A DNA stretch of 64,000 bases from Zelonia costaricensis. Lineage: Eukaryota > Euglenozoa > Kinetoplastea > Trypanosomatida > Trypanosomatidae. The notes beneath the pieces are model-generated. The model was not told the DNA's origin, ran no database searches, and saw only the letters and a program-made list of their open reading frames with translations. The translations under genes were made by a program, and so were the position numbers. Position 1 is the stretch's first letter. Each line of letters begins with the position of its first letter. Below are positions 35,710 through 45,669 of the stretch, in pieces. The DNA lies in NCBI GenBank assembly GCA_030849075.1, contig JASAOO010003525.1, positions 1 to 64,000 of the forward strand, given 5' to 3'.

Positions 35710-37324
35710 AGGGTGAAGCGTGTGCGTCCGGCGTGCAGGCGAAAGAAGGCAGCGACGCGGTGCACGCGTGCGGGTGGCGATAGTTGCGGCGCCTCTGAGG
35801 CCGGTGGTTGTCAGACGGTGTTCATGTACATATAAGGTGACCTTGCTGCGTGGTCAAGACTGCATTTTGTGTGTGTGTGTGTGTGTGTGTTTACTGTGCT
35901 GTGTCGTATGTAGCATTCTCCGTGGCCGCCTCACCGATGCGCGCACATGCGACGTCCTGCATGTGTGTGTGTGTGTCGGTTGCGCATATCTGCAGTGAGA
36001 GCGGCCCTGTTCTGGTTCTCATCCTCCTCTGTCCAGCACCCCCCCCCTCCTCCCTCGTCTTGTCCGTGCGTCTCTGCGGCTCGCCGCCGACCACAGCAAG
36101 CAGTCCCCCCCCGCCCCGGGGTACTCACCACGCACACGCCCAGTTGTGACCGCGACGCAGACAGCCCCAACCACACACAAGACGTCAGGAGAGCGAAAGA
36201 AAACGTAAAGAGCACCGCGGGGGGCCCACTACAGCACCGCTGCGGGTGCCAGCACGGTGTACAACGCGGGGCTACGTGCGCGTCGGGGTGCACACCGAAG
36301 CGCATGCCACTCGCTTGCGTGGCCGCGCAAGCCTGCGTTGCCAAGAGACGCCGCGTGCCCTGACCGGTGCCTGCGTTTCCCCCTTCGCGTGTGTGCCCTT
36401 CCTCGTGCGATGCGGAGGAGCCGGGCACGCGGTGGGCGCAACTCCCGCATCCCACCGCAGCGTCTTCGCCACGTCATCCGATCCCCCCCCCCATCGACCT
36501 CTGACCTCCGCGCTTCCGAGTTGACTCCTCTCAGTGGTTGGCCCCCACGCACACCACCATCACAGTCCCCCCCCCTTCCGATCGAGCGCTCACCGGCACA
36601 CGTCCGCTCACAGCCCTCTGCCCTCTCCCATCCCGTTCCTGCCTCCTGAGGCGCGGCCCGCTCTCCGGCCTTGCCGGCCTATAGCCGCGTGTGCCTGCAC
36701 CCTCACCTGTGCCCTCGCCTCCCCCCCCTCCTGTACGGCAAGCGCGGATCTGTGTCTCTGCGTAGAGCACGCCGCCCAGCCCCCCCCCCATCCTATATCC
36801 TGTTACCTAAAGCGGCTGTGCTGTCGCCGCTGCGGTCCCTGCGTTGTCTGTTCTCGATCCTCCATCGCCCCACCCCCGCCGCTGTGCCTCCTCCCCTGTA
36901 TCGGCCTAGCCGGCCTCCGCTCCCTCCCCCTCCCCCCCCCCTCCACCGCTCCCCTCTGCGTGTCTTCGCTCACGCGTGTGCGCTCCTCTTCAACTTCCCG
37001 TATCAAGTCCTTTGCTTCCCTATTCTTGTCGCATCTCTGCTGCTGCTTCCCTTGTCCGTGCTGTCTTCATATTGTTACCTCCGCGTGTCTGAGTGTGTGT
37101 GTGTGTGGCACACGCGCGGGTGAAGTTCCATCCCCGCACTTCCGCCCTCACCCGCCTCGCCTGCCCAAGTGTCGCTCTCTGTCCACCGCCGCCAACCCAA
37201 CTGTAGGACAGTGCGGCGAGGCCCGCTCTCTCCCTCCGCGTCGCTTCCCCCGTCACCTTCCAACTCCCCTCCGCCGTCCGCTCCTCGCCCTTCTTCACAA
37301 ATTTCGCACCACGATCGTAAGGAG
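35710..37324. other. intergenic region
   Basis: Non-coding. A (GT)n tract at 35869-35891 lies 160 bases after the VIT/vWA stop, and a shorter GT tract is at 37091-37107. C runs occur near 36483-36492, 36570-36578, 36721-36729 and 36781-36789. The 37220-37300 block is C/T-rich; candidate acceptor AGs are at 37168-37169 and 37323-37324. No gene was recognised. Confidence 0.6.
35869..35891. repeat. (GT)n dinucleotide tract
   Basis: About 11 GT units in the probable 3' UTR of the VIT/vWA gene. Confidence 0.95.
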
Positions 37325-38857
37325 ATGCTCACTGGCAACGGCGGCGGCACGCACTACGGCACCAGCGGCAGCAGCGCCGCAGCATCCACCGCCGCGTCCG
37401 CTGGTGCTGGTCGCCGCACCTCGAGCAGCGACGCGCCGACGCAGAAGAGCAACCCCGGCGTCAGCGCCTTCCCGGAGGACGACCTGCACGACGTGGACCG
37501 CACCGTGGGCGATCAGCTCCGCCAGTCCTTCCACTACGCGACGTACGTGAAGGCGCTCTTCCTCGTGTGGATACCCACGATTGTGGTCGCCGTCGACGCC
37601 GTGGCCACGAGCGCGGCCACCGCCGCCACCCCCAGCCCCGGCTACGCCACAGAGGACAGTCCGACCTCCGTCACGCTCCTCCTGCCGCTCTCCAGCTGGC
37701 ACGGCAACGTCCTCTTCTGGTGTGCCCTAATTCTCACCGTGCCCACCACGACGCTGATGATCGAGTACGTGGAGGACCTCGTCGTGCGGCATGACAGCCT
37801 TGCCCTCGGCATCGCCGTCAACCTCGTCGCCGAACACGCCGCGGAGCTCATCTTTGCCTTCATCTCCATGGCGCACTCGAAGCGGTCGCTGTGCTGGGTG
37901 AAGCCGATGCTGCAGGGCTGCATCCTGCTCAACCTGCTCGGCGTGCTCGGCACCTCCATCCTCTCCGCGCCGCTGACGGATGGCACCTCCGTCGACCTCG
38001 GCATCTCCTCGTGGACGGCCTTCAGTCCGAGCGGCCTCGTCTTCTCCACGGTGGTGTTCCTCCTGCCCACGATGTACAGCGTGACAGTGGTGAGGCCCGA
38101 CGCCCTCGACCAGCTGCGCCGCCAGCACATCGCGGCAAAGCACGTGGAGGAGAAGCAGACGTACAACATGCTCTTCGTCTCTCGCATGCTCGCCGTTGGC
38201 GTGCTAGTGATCTATGTCCTGTACCTGTGGAAGGTGGTGCGGTCCAACAGCAACTACTACGCCGCGTCCGACAACCCCAACGCGCCGTCGAGCCTCGTCT
38301 ACGCGCTGCAGTACCGCGAGCGGCTGAGCAGCACGCAGGAGGTCGACCTCGGCAGCCGCTACTCGCAGCGCTTTGCCATCACGGGTGCGCTGATGTGTTT
38401 GAGTGCTCTGGGGGTGCTCTGCTACGTGCTCGTCGCGACGCTGCCGGCGGCCAAGACGACCACGCCGGTGCCGCTGCCCTTCACACTCGTCATACTCCTT
38501 CCGTGTGTCTTCGAGGCGGGCAGCGCGGCGGCGTCGGTGCTGATGGCGCAGGCGGGGCGGCCCGACATCGGCGCCGGCATCGCCTTCGCCTCCATCGTGC
38601 ACGTGTACATGTTTGTGCTGCCGGTCGTCGTCCTGGCCGGCTGGGTGGTCCTGCAGGCGCCGCTCGAGCTCTCCTTCCACCCCTTCCTGGTGTGCTGCTG
38701 CTTTGTGTCGGCACTGGTCGTGGCGCAGGTGATGTCGTCGAACCGCGTGCGCTGGCTGGAGGGCGGTACGCTGGTGGCGCTCTACGCCCTTATCGTGTGC
38801 ATCTGTCTTCTCGGCCGATGGCACCTCTGCATGCGCTCCGGCTTCTACTACAGCTGA
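37325..38857 (+). CDS. CaCA-family cation/proton exchanger (Ca2+/H+ antiporter-like)
   Basis: The protein has 510 residues with about 11 hydrophobic segments after a Ser/Thr-rich cytosolic N-terminus of about 75 residues. It shows the two inverted alpha repeats of the Ca2+:cation antiporter superfamily. The first is NLVAEHAAELIFAFISMA (acidic residue Glu170). The second is VFEAGSAAASVLMAQAGRPDIGAGIAFASIVHVYMFVLP (Glu397; motif abbreviated here in two parts at residues 395-434). The two Glu are the expected ion ligands. The GIAFASIVHVYMFVLP pattern is that of CAX/VCX1-type exchangers, which load Ca2+ into acidocalcisomes or vacuoles against protons. The long loop at 315-375 is not typical, so ion choice is unproven. 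ATG 37325 was used; the upstream frame begins at a GTG. Confidence 0.84.
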   Translation: MLTGNGGGTHYGTSGSSAAASTAASAGAGRRTSSSDAPTQKSNPGVSAFPEDDLHDVDRTVGDQLRQSFHYATYVKALFLVWIPTIVVAVDAVATSAATAATPSPGYATEDSPTSVTLLLPLSSWHGNVLFWCALILTVPTTTLMIEYVEDLVVRHDSLALGIAVNLVAEHAAELIFAFISMAHSKRSLCWVKPMLQGCILLNLLGVLGTSILSAPLTDGTSVDLGISSWTAFSPSGLVFSTVVFLLPTMYSVTVVRPDALDQLRRQHIAAKHVEEKQTYNMLFVSRMLAVGVLVIYVLYLWKVVRSNSNYYAASDNPNAPSSLVYALQYRERLSSTQEVDLGSRYSQRFAITGALMCLSALGVLCYVLVATLPAAKTTTPVPLPFTLVILLPCVFEAGSAAASVLMAQAGRPDIGAGIAFASIVHVYMFVLPVVVLAGWVVLQAPLELSFHPFLVCCCFVSALVVAQVMSSNRVRWLEGGTLVALYALIVCICLLGRWHLCMRSGFYYS

Positions 38858-39644
38858 GGGACGCGGGGCCGGGAGGCGACATGCCGACGGTGTTCAGCTA
38901 CCAGCCTGCACGCGCGTGCAGGTGCGTGTAGGTGCAACACGACCATCGATGTGTGCGCATATCCGAGTGTGTCTGTCTGTGCCTGTGTGAGTGCGTGTGT
39001 TTGTGTGCACGAGTGTGTACGTGTAGGTGTGTACGTCCGTTCGATGTGGCGATGTGTGCGGGCCGCTGCGCGTGATACACGATGACGATGGAAGCCCACA
39101 GAACGAAGCACGCGCACATTGTGTGCGTGAAGGTGTGTCGAGTCCGTGGTCGCAGTGCAAACGCGGGGTGGCCGGAAGCGGCTCACGTGCGAGGGGGGTG
39201 GGCCCACGGCTCGCGCAGGCCGATGCAGCTAGACGCGCTGACGCGCAGCGGGCCCCTCGCCACCGCATCGTCCTGTTTTCCCTCACCAGCTGCTTCGTGT
39301 GGCGGAGCGGCATTCGCGTACACGGTAGTCGTCGCGTGTCACGGCACTTGCAGCGCGCCCAGTCCGCCTCTCCCTCTCTCTCTCTGCGTCGAGGGTTCAT
39401 CTCTTCGGGTCGTCTCCCCCCCCCCTCGAAAACCACTTTGATGCCAACACACACACACACACGTACACACGTACACACACACACGTACACACACAAATAC
39501 GCCGACGTGAATAGCCTGCACGAAGCAGGGGACTGTGCCACGCCTCTTCCGCCTCTCCCCACGCATATCCGCCTACACTCTCTTCGCGTTTTGTTTACTT
39601 CTCTCTCTATCTCTCCGTAGTTCATCAGCTGCATTGTCGTGCCG
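38858..39644. other. intergenic region
   Basis: Non-coding. GT-rich sequence at 38948-39030 follows the exchanger stop, and a 50-base CA-rich tract lies at 39446-39497. The splice acceptor for the next gene is among the clearest in the window: TTGTTTACTTCTCTCTCTAT then CTCTCCGTAG, with AG at 39619-39620, 25 bases before the ATG. Confidence 0.75.
39446..39497. repeat. (CA)n tract with ACGT interruptions
   Basis: CA dinucleotides broken three times by GT, giving ACACGTACAC units, shortly before the zinc-knuckle gene. Confidence 0.9.
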
Positions 39645-42563
39645 ATGTTGCCGAGTGGGCTGGACGAGCAGTTCCTGCACCGCTGCTGCGTGCAGCTCTC
39701 CGCCCCCCTTGCCGACCTCACCGTGCTGGGCACGGAGCAGGCAAACGCGGTGCGGTTTGCGAGGCAGCACGCCACTTCGCACCCGCGCGAGCTGGCCCGT
39801 GCGCTTGTGTGGCGCGTGGTCGACAGCGCCGACGACACGCTCGACCAGTCGGTGAACGAGGATCGAGCTGGCGCGTGGAGTGTGCTCACGTCGGTCGTGG
39901 CCGAGTGCGGGGACGCCACCAGCGAGGTCTTCCGCAGCTCCGTGGGCGACCAGCTCGCCGGGCTGCTGCCGTACCTCGTCGGCTACCGCTGGGGCACATC
40001 GGTGCGCAGCGCACAGGAGGATGGACTGCGGTACAACGCTGATCTCGTGCTCAACTACGACAAGGTCGTGCCCGCGTCGCTGATCAACGGCTTCAATGCG
40101 CGCAGCGTCGATGTCCACGCTGTCGCGGCGATGCAGCGGCGCTACCGCAAGCTGCTCGCAACCTGGAAGGCGGTCTGGCGGCCGGACCTCTATCAGACCC
40201 TCAAGGACATGGTCAAGCGGGCCGAGGCCAGCGGCAACTTCCTGCCCCCGATGGCCGAAGACGCGCTCGTGGTGCCGTCCGCGTACCGGGAGAGCCTGTG
40301 GCGGCTGCGTCGCACGGCGCCGCGGCCGAGCATCGCGCTGACGCTGCTGCGCAACTACGGCTGGGCCATGACGCCCGTGCCGCGCGAGAACAACAACACG
40401 GTGCGGGCCCCGTCCTACACGCTGCCCACCACCGAGGCGGAGCTGCGCCTGCTCGACCCCTCGATGCACCCGACGGTGTTCCGCTGGCTGAAGATCCTCG
40501 TGCAGCGCCGCGGTGGCTGCGCGGCTTGCGACAGCTGGGACCACACAGGGGCCCGCTGCCTGTGCGAGAACCCGTTCTGGCGCTCGCCCAGCGACGAGAG
40601 CGGCACGAAGACGCACCGCGCGCTGGTGGCGACCGCAACGGGCGGTGCGGCGCTGCCGATGCTGTCTTATGTGCAGGCGGCCCACATCCTTTACGCCGCG
40701 AACCTGCGTCTGCCCCTGCGCGTGCCGGAGGTGCTGGACGCGGTTACGCGGCTGATCCGTGATGAGAAGCCGTACGAGGAGCTGCTGGGCGCCTTCGACG
40801 CGGTGCGCGGGGCCGTGACAGGGCCGCGAGAGCGGCACGCCCTGTGGCGCCACGCGTCGTACCAGCTGCTGCCCTCCAAGACGGTGTTCGGCAAGCCGCA
40901 CGACGACGCCTTCAGTCCGTGCATGCAGAAGATCCACCACCTCTTCGCCGGCACCCGCCGCTTTGGAGAGTGGGAGCTCCTGCGCGATGCCGTGGACGTG
41001 CTCGACGTGTGCTTCCGCCGCAGCGACCTGCCCACGCAGGCGCGGCACCACCTCGATGAGGTGCAGGCGACCGCGTCCTTCTTCTTCTGCTTGGTGGACG
41101 GCTCGCTCGCCGCGAGCTTTAACCCCGCGACCTACGCGCGTGTGCCGGAGGAGGTGGAGGCGCTCGCGGTGTACAAGGACAACCTATGCCGGGTGTGCCT
41201 GCAGCCCTTCCACACCGCCGTCACGTGCCCGCAGGTGCGCGAGGACGAGGAGGCCGAGCACCGCCGCCACATCAGCGGCTCGAGCGCGACGAGCCCGGTG
41301 GTGGAGGAGTGGGACCTGCAGGTGGCGCGGCGCGTGCTGGAGGACAGCGACTGCCTGTTTATGAAGTACCCCGCCGAGGCCCACCGCCTCGGCGCCGCGA
41401 TGGAGCACATCGACGGCGACGACCGGCCGGCGAAGGACTTCCGCAAGGCGGAGTTGCAGCTCGCCGTGAAGCTCATCCACGAGCGGCGCGTGCCGGTGTG
41501 CGCGGAGTGCAACCTCACGGGCCACACCCTGCGCAACTGTGAGCGCCGCGCGTACCGGGCGCTGAAGGCGGAGTCGCTGCTGCCGGTCGACGTACGGCTC
41601 AACCCGCGCGTGCTGCGCGAGTGCCTGCGGCGGTACACCTCTGCGGATGCTGCCTACGCAGAGCTGCAGGATGCGCAGGACATGTACGGCCGCGGCGCCA
41701 ACCTGCTGCCGACGGCCTTCGTGCGCGCGGTGCGGGAGATGGACGACGCCCGTATTCCGCTGGCCGCCGCGCGCTACGCAACCGACACGGTGCAGAGCTT
41801 TCTGCTCTTCAGCAACTCCACCGACCTCCTCCAGCACCTGCGCCAGCTGCGCGAGGGCCGCTTTCCGGAGGTGTGCATCTTCTGCGACTCGCTGCACCAC
41901 CGCAGCGAGGACTGCTCGCAGTGTCGCGAGGACGAGCGGGCCTACCTGCGCGAGCTGCGCCGCACTGGACTCACGCTGTGGACGTATCTGCAGCACCGCG
42001 ACGTCTACGACCAGCTGCTGCCAACCGATTACACTCGCGGCAAGGAGAGCGTGCTGGCGCTGGTGGAGCAGCTGGAGGCCGACTACCGCCCCGGCGGCGT
42101 TGGCCGCTCTCGCTTCTTCAAGGACAACGACCTGCCCAACATGACGCCGGGCTCGCTGATGGCCAACACATATGCGTCCATCACGGACACCCCGACGCAG
42201 TCGCAGTCGCAGTCGCAGGCGGTGCCGGAGGCCGCGGCGCGGGAGGCGTCGCAAGCCGCAGCAGAGACGACTCCGCTCGCCGAGCTGCTCGGGGCGGCAG
42301 GGACTGAAGGGGATGAGGGCGATGCGCTGTCGCCCTCTGCGGAGGTGGCCACTGCGGGGGGTGACGCGGCGCAGGCGCTGGCGCCGCAGAGGGCCCCAGC
42401 GCCCCCGGTGCTCCACGAGGAGCCGGGGGCGGCGTCATCGGCGTCGCCGCTCGAGAGCCCAGGTGAGAAGCGCGCGCGCAGCGAAGAGGATGAAGGCGTC
42501 GGCGGGGACGGCGCGGAGGTGCCACCGACGGGGCGGGCGCGTGTCGATCAGGATGTGCAGTAG
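39645..42563 (+). CDS. Four-CCHC-zinc-knuckle protein with possible CID-like N-terminus
   Basis: The protein has 972 residues. It contains four exact CX2CX4HX4C zinc knuckles, each a likely single-stranded RNA or DNA binding unit: C292-C305, C515-C528, C619-C632 and C744-C757. They are set in long helical segments rather than in a tight array. The first 155 residues are helical. They resemble a CTD-interacting (CID/RPR) or VHS-like superhelix: stretches such as AWSVLTSVVAEC and VGDQLAGLLPYLVGY, then KLLATWKAVW, correspond to the family pattern of LYLIDSI..., LP.LF and LL..W. This part is a weak match. The tail from about 840 is disordered and acidic with a SQSQSQSQ run. A role in RNA processing or binding is inferred from the knuckles only. 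ATG 39645 lies 25 bases after a very clear acceptor. Confidence 0.85.
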   Translation: MLPSGLDEQFLHRCCVQLSAPLADLTVLGTEQANAVRFARQHATSHPRELARALVWRVVDSADDTLDQSVNEDRAGAWSVLTSVVAECGDATSEVFRSSVGDQLAGLLPYLVGYRWGTSVRSAQEDGLRYNADLVLNYDKVVPASLINGFNARSVDVHAVAAMQRRYRKLLATWKAVWRPDLYQTLKDMVKRAEASGNFLPPMAEDALVVPSAYRESLWRLRRTAPRPSIALTLLRNYGWAMTPVPRENNNTVRAPSYTLPTTEAELRLLDPSMHPTVFRWLKILVQRRGGCAACDSWDHTGARCLCENPFWRSPSDESGTKTHRALVATATGGAALPMLSYVQAAHILYAANLRLPLRVPEVLDAVTRLIRDEKPYEELLGAFDAVRGAVTGPRERHALWRHASYQLLPSKTVFGKPHDDAFSPCMQKIHHLFAGTRRFGEWELLRDAVDVLDVCFRRSDLPTQARHHLDEVQATASFFFCLVDGSLAASFNPATYARVPEEVEALAVYKDNLCRVCLQPFHTAVTCPQVREDEEAEHRRHISGSSATSPVVEEWDLQVARRVLEDSDCLFMKYPAEAHRLGAAMEHIDGDDRPAKDFRKAELQLAVKLIHERRVPVCAECNLTGHTLRNCERRAYRALKAESLLPVDVRLNPRVLRECLRRYTSADAAYAELQDAQDMYGRGANLLPTAFVRAVREMDDARIPLAAARYATDTVQSFLLFSNSTDLLQHLRQLREGRFPEVCIFCDSLHHRSEDCSQCREDERAYLRELRRTGLTLWTYLQHRDVYDQLLPTDYTRGKESVLALVEQLEADYRPGGVGRSRFFKDNDLPNMTPGSLMANTYASITDTPTQSQSQSQAVPEAAAREASQAAAETTPLAELLGAAGTEGDEGDALSPSAEVATAGGDAAQALAPQRAPAPPVLHEEPGAASSASPLESPGEKRARSEEDEGVGGDGAEVPPTGRARVDQDVQ

Positions 42564-43066
42564 TCTGGCATATGCCTCCGCTGGCTGGCCGCGCGCTGCC
42601 GGTGGGCCTGTCAGCGTGCGTTTGCGCCTCATTAAGGCAAGTGGGGGAGCGCTGAGGGCGGCATAGAAGGGGCCGCCATCGCGGCGCAGCGGTGAAGGTC
42701 CCGCTCACCCACACGCATCTCTTCTCTCTTCCCCGCTGTGCTGTAGCTTTCTGCTAAGGTGCTGAAGCAGTCGTACGAGTGGCACCCGTGCGCACGTGTG
42801 TATGTGCGTGTGTATGTGAGAGTGTGTTTACGCGTGTAAGTGTGTTTGTGTGTTCTTCTTGCCTTGTCGGCGCCGGTCCTGATGCGGCGGGGACGTGTGC
42901 AACGCGAACAAGACGACGACTGGGTGATTCCTTCTTGTGCTGCGGCCGGACTCGACGCTGTGCCTTCGTCCCCAGTGTCGTCATCGGCCTGCACTGCTTG
43001 TCTGCCCGCCTCGAGGGAAGATGCGGTGATGTGTGTTGTTAATACGGTGAGGCATTTTGGTACTCG

Positions 43067-43108
43067 GTGTGCGTATGTGTGTGTATGTATGTGTGTGTGT
43101 GTGTGTGT
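43067..43108. repeat. GT/TATG-rich tract
   Basis: A GT tract with GTATGT interruptions on the + strand, ending in about nine uninterrupted GT units. Confidence 0.9.
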
Positions 43109-43394
43109 CGCTGGGCACGCACTCTGTCTGTGACCTCGCTCCCCTCCCCTCCTCTGGCTGTTGACGACCTCGTCCGGTCTCCCTGCCTGACACGTGTGCT
43201 CGCGTGTGTGTGCGTGTGTGTACGGTGGCTCCGCGCTAACCTCCTCGACCAAAAAGACTCCAGCTCACTCGCGTGTCGCATTGCGTGCAGCGCCACCCGC
43301 GCCGTGCTCTGCGCACATTCCCCGTGCGCTGTGTATCCTCGCGCACGTCGGGCTCCGCGGAGTCGAGGTGCAGGCCGGCAAGCTGATGTCTTGG

Positions 43395-43419
43395 GTGTGT
43401 GTGTGTGTGTGTGTGTGTG
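43395..43419. repeat. (GT)n dinucleotide tract
   Basis: About 12 uninterrupted GT units. Confidence 0.95.
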
Positions 43420-44009
43420 CTTGAGGGTCTCCGAGTGCGTGTCTGCGGAGGGCTGCGCCGGTGCCTTCCACCTCCGTGCCGCCGTGTCCATCGGAGTGGA
43501 GTGGGGGCGCTGCCACCCGCGCCGCCTTCTTTACGCGTTGCACCGCGTATGCCCGTGGGCCTCTGTCTGCCCCCCCCCCCCTCCCTCCTCTCCCACTCGT
43601 CCCTCCTTGCTTCTCTGTTGGACCACTGACTCCTCTCCAGTACTGCTTAAGAGCCACGGCGACACCCACGCATACACACACACACGCACACACGTGTGAG
43701 CCCGCAAAGACGCTCTATTGCGCGTTTGCGCTTCACTTCACTGGCTTCAGCCGACCGTTGTACGAGGAGTCGCGGCTGCGCTTCAGTGCACCTCCACTTC
43801 CATCCCCAGCCACCACACCCTTCTCGGGCACACACCCCCTCCCTCCCCGTTCTTACTGGGACGTATTGTCTAGTTGAACCTATACACGCGCGTACACGCG
43901 ACCCGCGCCCTCTATACGTCGTGCCGCTCCCCACTCCCACCCCCACTCCCGCCCCAACCTCCTTTACCTCATCCCCCTCTGTCGCCTCGCCCATCAAGAA
44001 CACGCACAC

Positions 44010-44972
44010 ATGCACAAGAAGCTGCTGCTGTTCGGTGGCACGGGGTTTGTGGGGTCGCTCGTGGCGCAGAAGGCGCTCAGCCGCGGGTACCGCGTCGTAA
44101 TCGCGACCCGCGGCGGTGCCCCTCCGCTCGGCTCCCCGATGGACTCGCTCGCCAAGCGGGTGCGCGAGGTCGGGGGGCCGGCGGCGGGCCGCGAGTCACT
44201 CAGTATCCACGAGGCGGCCGCACCGCCCGCGGCCTCGTCAACAAGCGACGCGTCCGCGCGGCCGACGGCGGAGCAGCTGACGCGCATGGCGTACGAGGCG
44301 GACGAGGAGGGCGCGCTGGAGTTTGTGAGCATCGATGGGAGCAGCCGCGATCAGGTGTTGCACTTCCTGCACGACCACCCCGATGCGACGGGCATCGTCA
44401 ACGCCGTGGGTCTGCTGACGCGCGACTACGACGACGCGCGTCAGGTCAACGGCGACGTCATGGCGAACATCGCCGCAGGCGTGTTTCACCCGAAGCTCGC
44501 GAACGCCGTGCAGAAGGTCGTGTACGTGTCGGCGGAGCCCTACAACTTGTATTCGCGCCGCATCCTGGGCAGCAAGCGGCTTCTCAAGGGGTACTTCCAC
44601 GGCAAGCGCATCGGCGAGAAGGCCGTGCTGGACAACCTGGGAAAGCGCGGGGTGGTGCTGCGGCCCAGCTTCATCTACGGCACTCGGCACGTCCTCCTCA
44701 CCTCCGCCGCAAGCCCTAACGCCGTCAGCACGCTCTCGCTGCCGCTGGGCTGGATCGGGCTGCCGCTCGACAAGCTGCTGACCGCTGTTGGCGGGGGTAA
44801 GCTGCTCATGCCGCCGGTGAACGCGGACGTGGTGGCGGAGGCGGCGGTGCGGGCAGTGGAGTGGGCGAGACTGCCAGACAGGGACGTGCACGGAGTCTGC
44901 GACGTGTACCGCATGCACGAGATCTGCAACGCAGACGACCCGACGGCGCCGGCCGCCGCGCCGCGCTCTTGA
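44010..44972 (+). CDS. Atypical SDR NAD(P)-binding protein, COQ11/NDUFA9-like
   Basis: The protein has 320 residues. It opens with the Rossmann nucleotide-binding strand and loop LLLFGGTGFVG (GxxGxxG at residues 9-15). A Ser/Ala-rich insert at about 50-90 interrupts the second part of the fold. The segment VVYVSAEPYNLY, the YxxxK pair Y195 and K199 (YFHGK), and VVLRPSFIYG follow in the expected order for extended or atypical short-chain dehydrogenases. The overall pattern most resembles yeast Coq11 and the complex I subunit NDUFA9, both mitochondrial inner-membrane proteins tied to ubiquinone. A coenzyme Q-related role is therefore inferred. No clear mitochondrial presequence is seen, which is a weak point. 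ATG 44010 lies 12 bases after an acceptor-like AG. Confidence 0.8.
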   Translation: MHKKLLLFGGTGFVGSLVAQKALSRGYRVVIATRGGAPPLGSPMDSLAKRVREVGGPAAGRESLSIHEAAAPPAASSTSDASARPTAEQLTRMAYEADEEGALEFVSIDGSSRDQVLHFLHDHPDATGIVNAVGLLTRDYDDARQVNGDVMANIAAGVFHPKLANAVQKVVYVSAEPYNLYSRRILGSKRLLKGYFHGKRIGEKAVLDNLGKRGVVLRPSFIYGTRHVLLTSAASPNAVSTLSLPLGWIGLPLDKLLTAVGGGKLLMPPVNADVVAEAAVRAVEWARLPDRDVHGVCDVYRMHEICNADDPTAPAAAPRS

Positions 44973-45669
44973 CGACGGCGAAGTACTCGAAGACGGACGC
45001 GATGCGGCGTGGGAGGCGTCCGGACGGAACGGAACGGGACAGGACGCCGCCCACGCGCCTCCACATCGAGCATGTGTTCAGTCTCGCTCACACACACACA
45101 AGCACACCAACACCCACACAACGCCGCGCGCAGGTGAGTGCACGACCCACGTGCGGGCGCAATGTCGATACTCGGAGGATGAACACGCGCGGCGGTCACT
45201 TGGCCTATGTCTGCGCCCTTCGCGGGCAGCAGCGCTTGTGGACCGTACACACACACACACACGCAGGCGAAGCGTCCGCCCGTGTGCAGGGGTGCGAGAC
45301 GGCGCTATGTGGTCCTCCGCCACGGCGGGAGAAGCCCATCGGGAACGGGTCTGCGACTGCGCGGCTGCCCTGTGTGCCGTGCCACACTCGCCGATTCGCG
45401 CCACTCCTCTTCACACTCCTCCCACTCTCTCCGTCCCATTCTCCGGCGCCGTGGACACTCGCAAGTAGCAACTACACAGCTGCAGAGCCGCGCCCTCTTG
45501 CTCGTTCTCTGCCCGCCCTCAACCGCAGCGTACTCGCACATCCACAGCAGCGCCGCACTGCCACTGCCCCTCTGCCCCCTCCCTCTTGCTCGCTCCTACG
45601 CCTGCACACGGCGCGGCTGCTGCCACCCCACCTCAGATACTCACACAGGCGCGCCTCGCTCGCCTCCGC
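44973..45669. other. intergenic region
   Basis: Non-coding. CA tracts lie at 45089-45100 and 45247-45263. C/T-rich sequence at 45395-45450 and 45560-45596 precedes acceptor-like AGs, including CCCCACCTCAG at 45635-45636. No gene was recognised. Confidence 0.6.

Larger units (their letters stand above)
42564..44009. other. intergenic region
   Basis: Non-coding. GT-rich tracts lie at 42795-42852, 43067-43108, 43195-43221 and 43395-43419, with a CA tract at 43673-43693. C/T-rich sequence at 43920-43995 ends in CATCAAG (AG 43997-43998), 12 bases before the next ATG. No gene or RNA was recognised. Confidence 0.6.
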
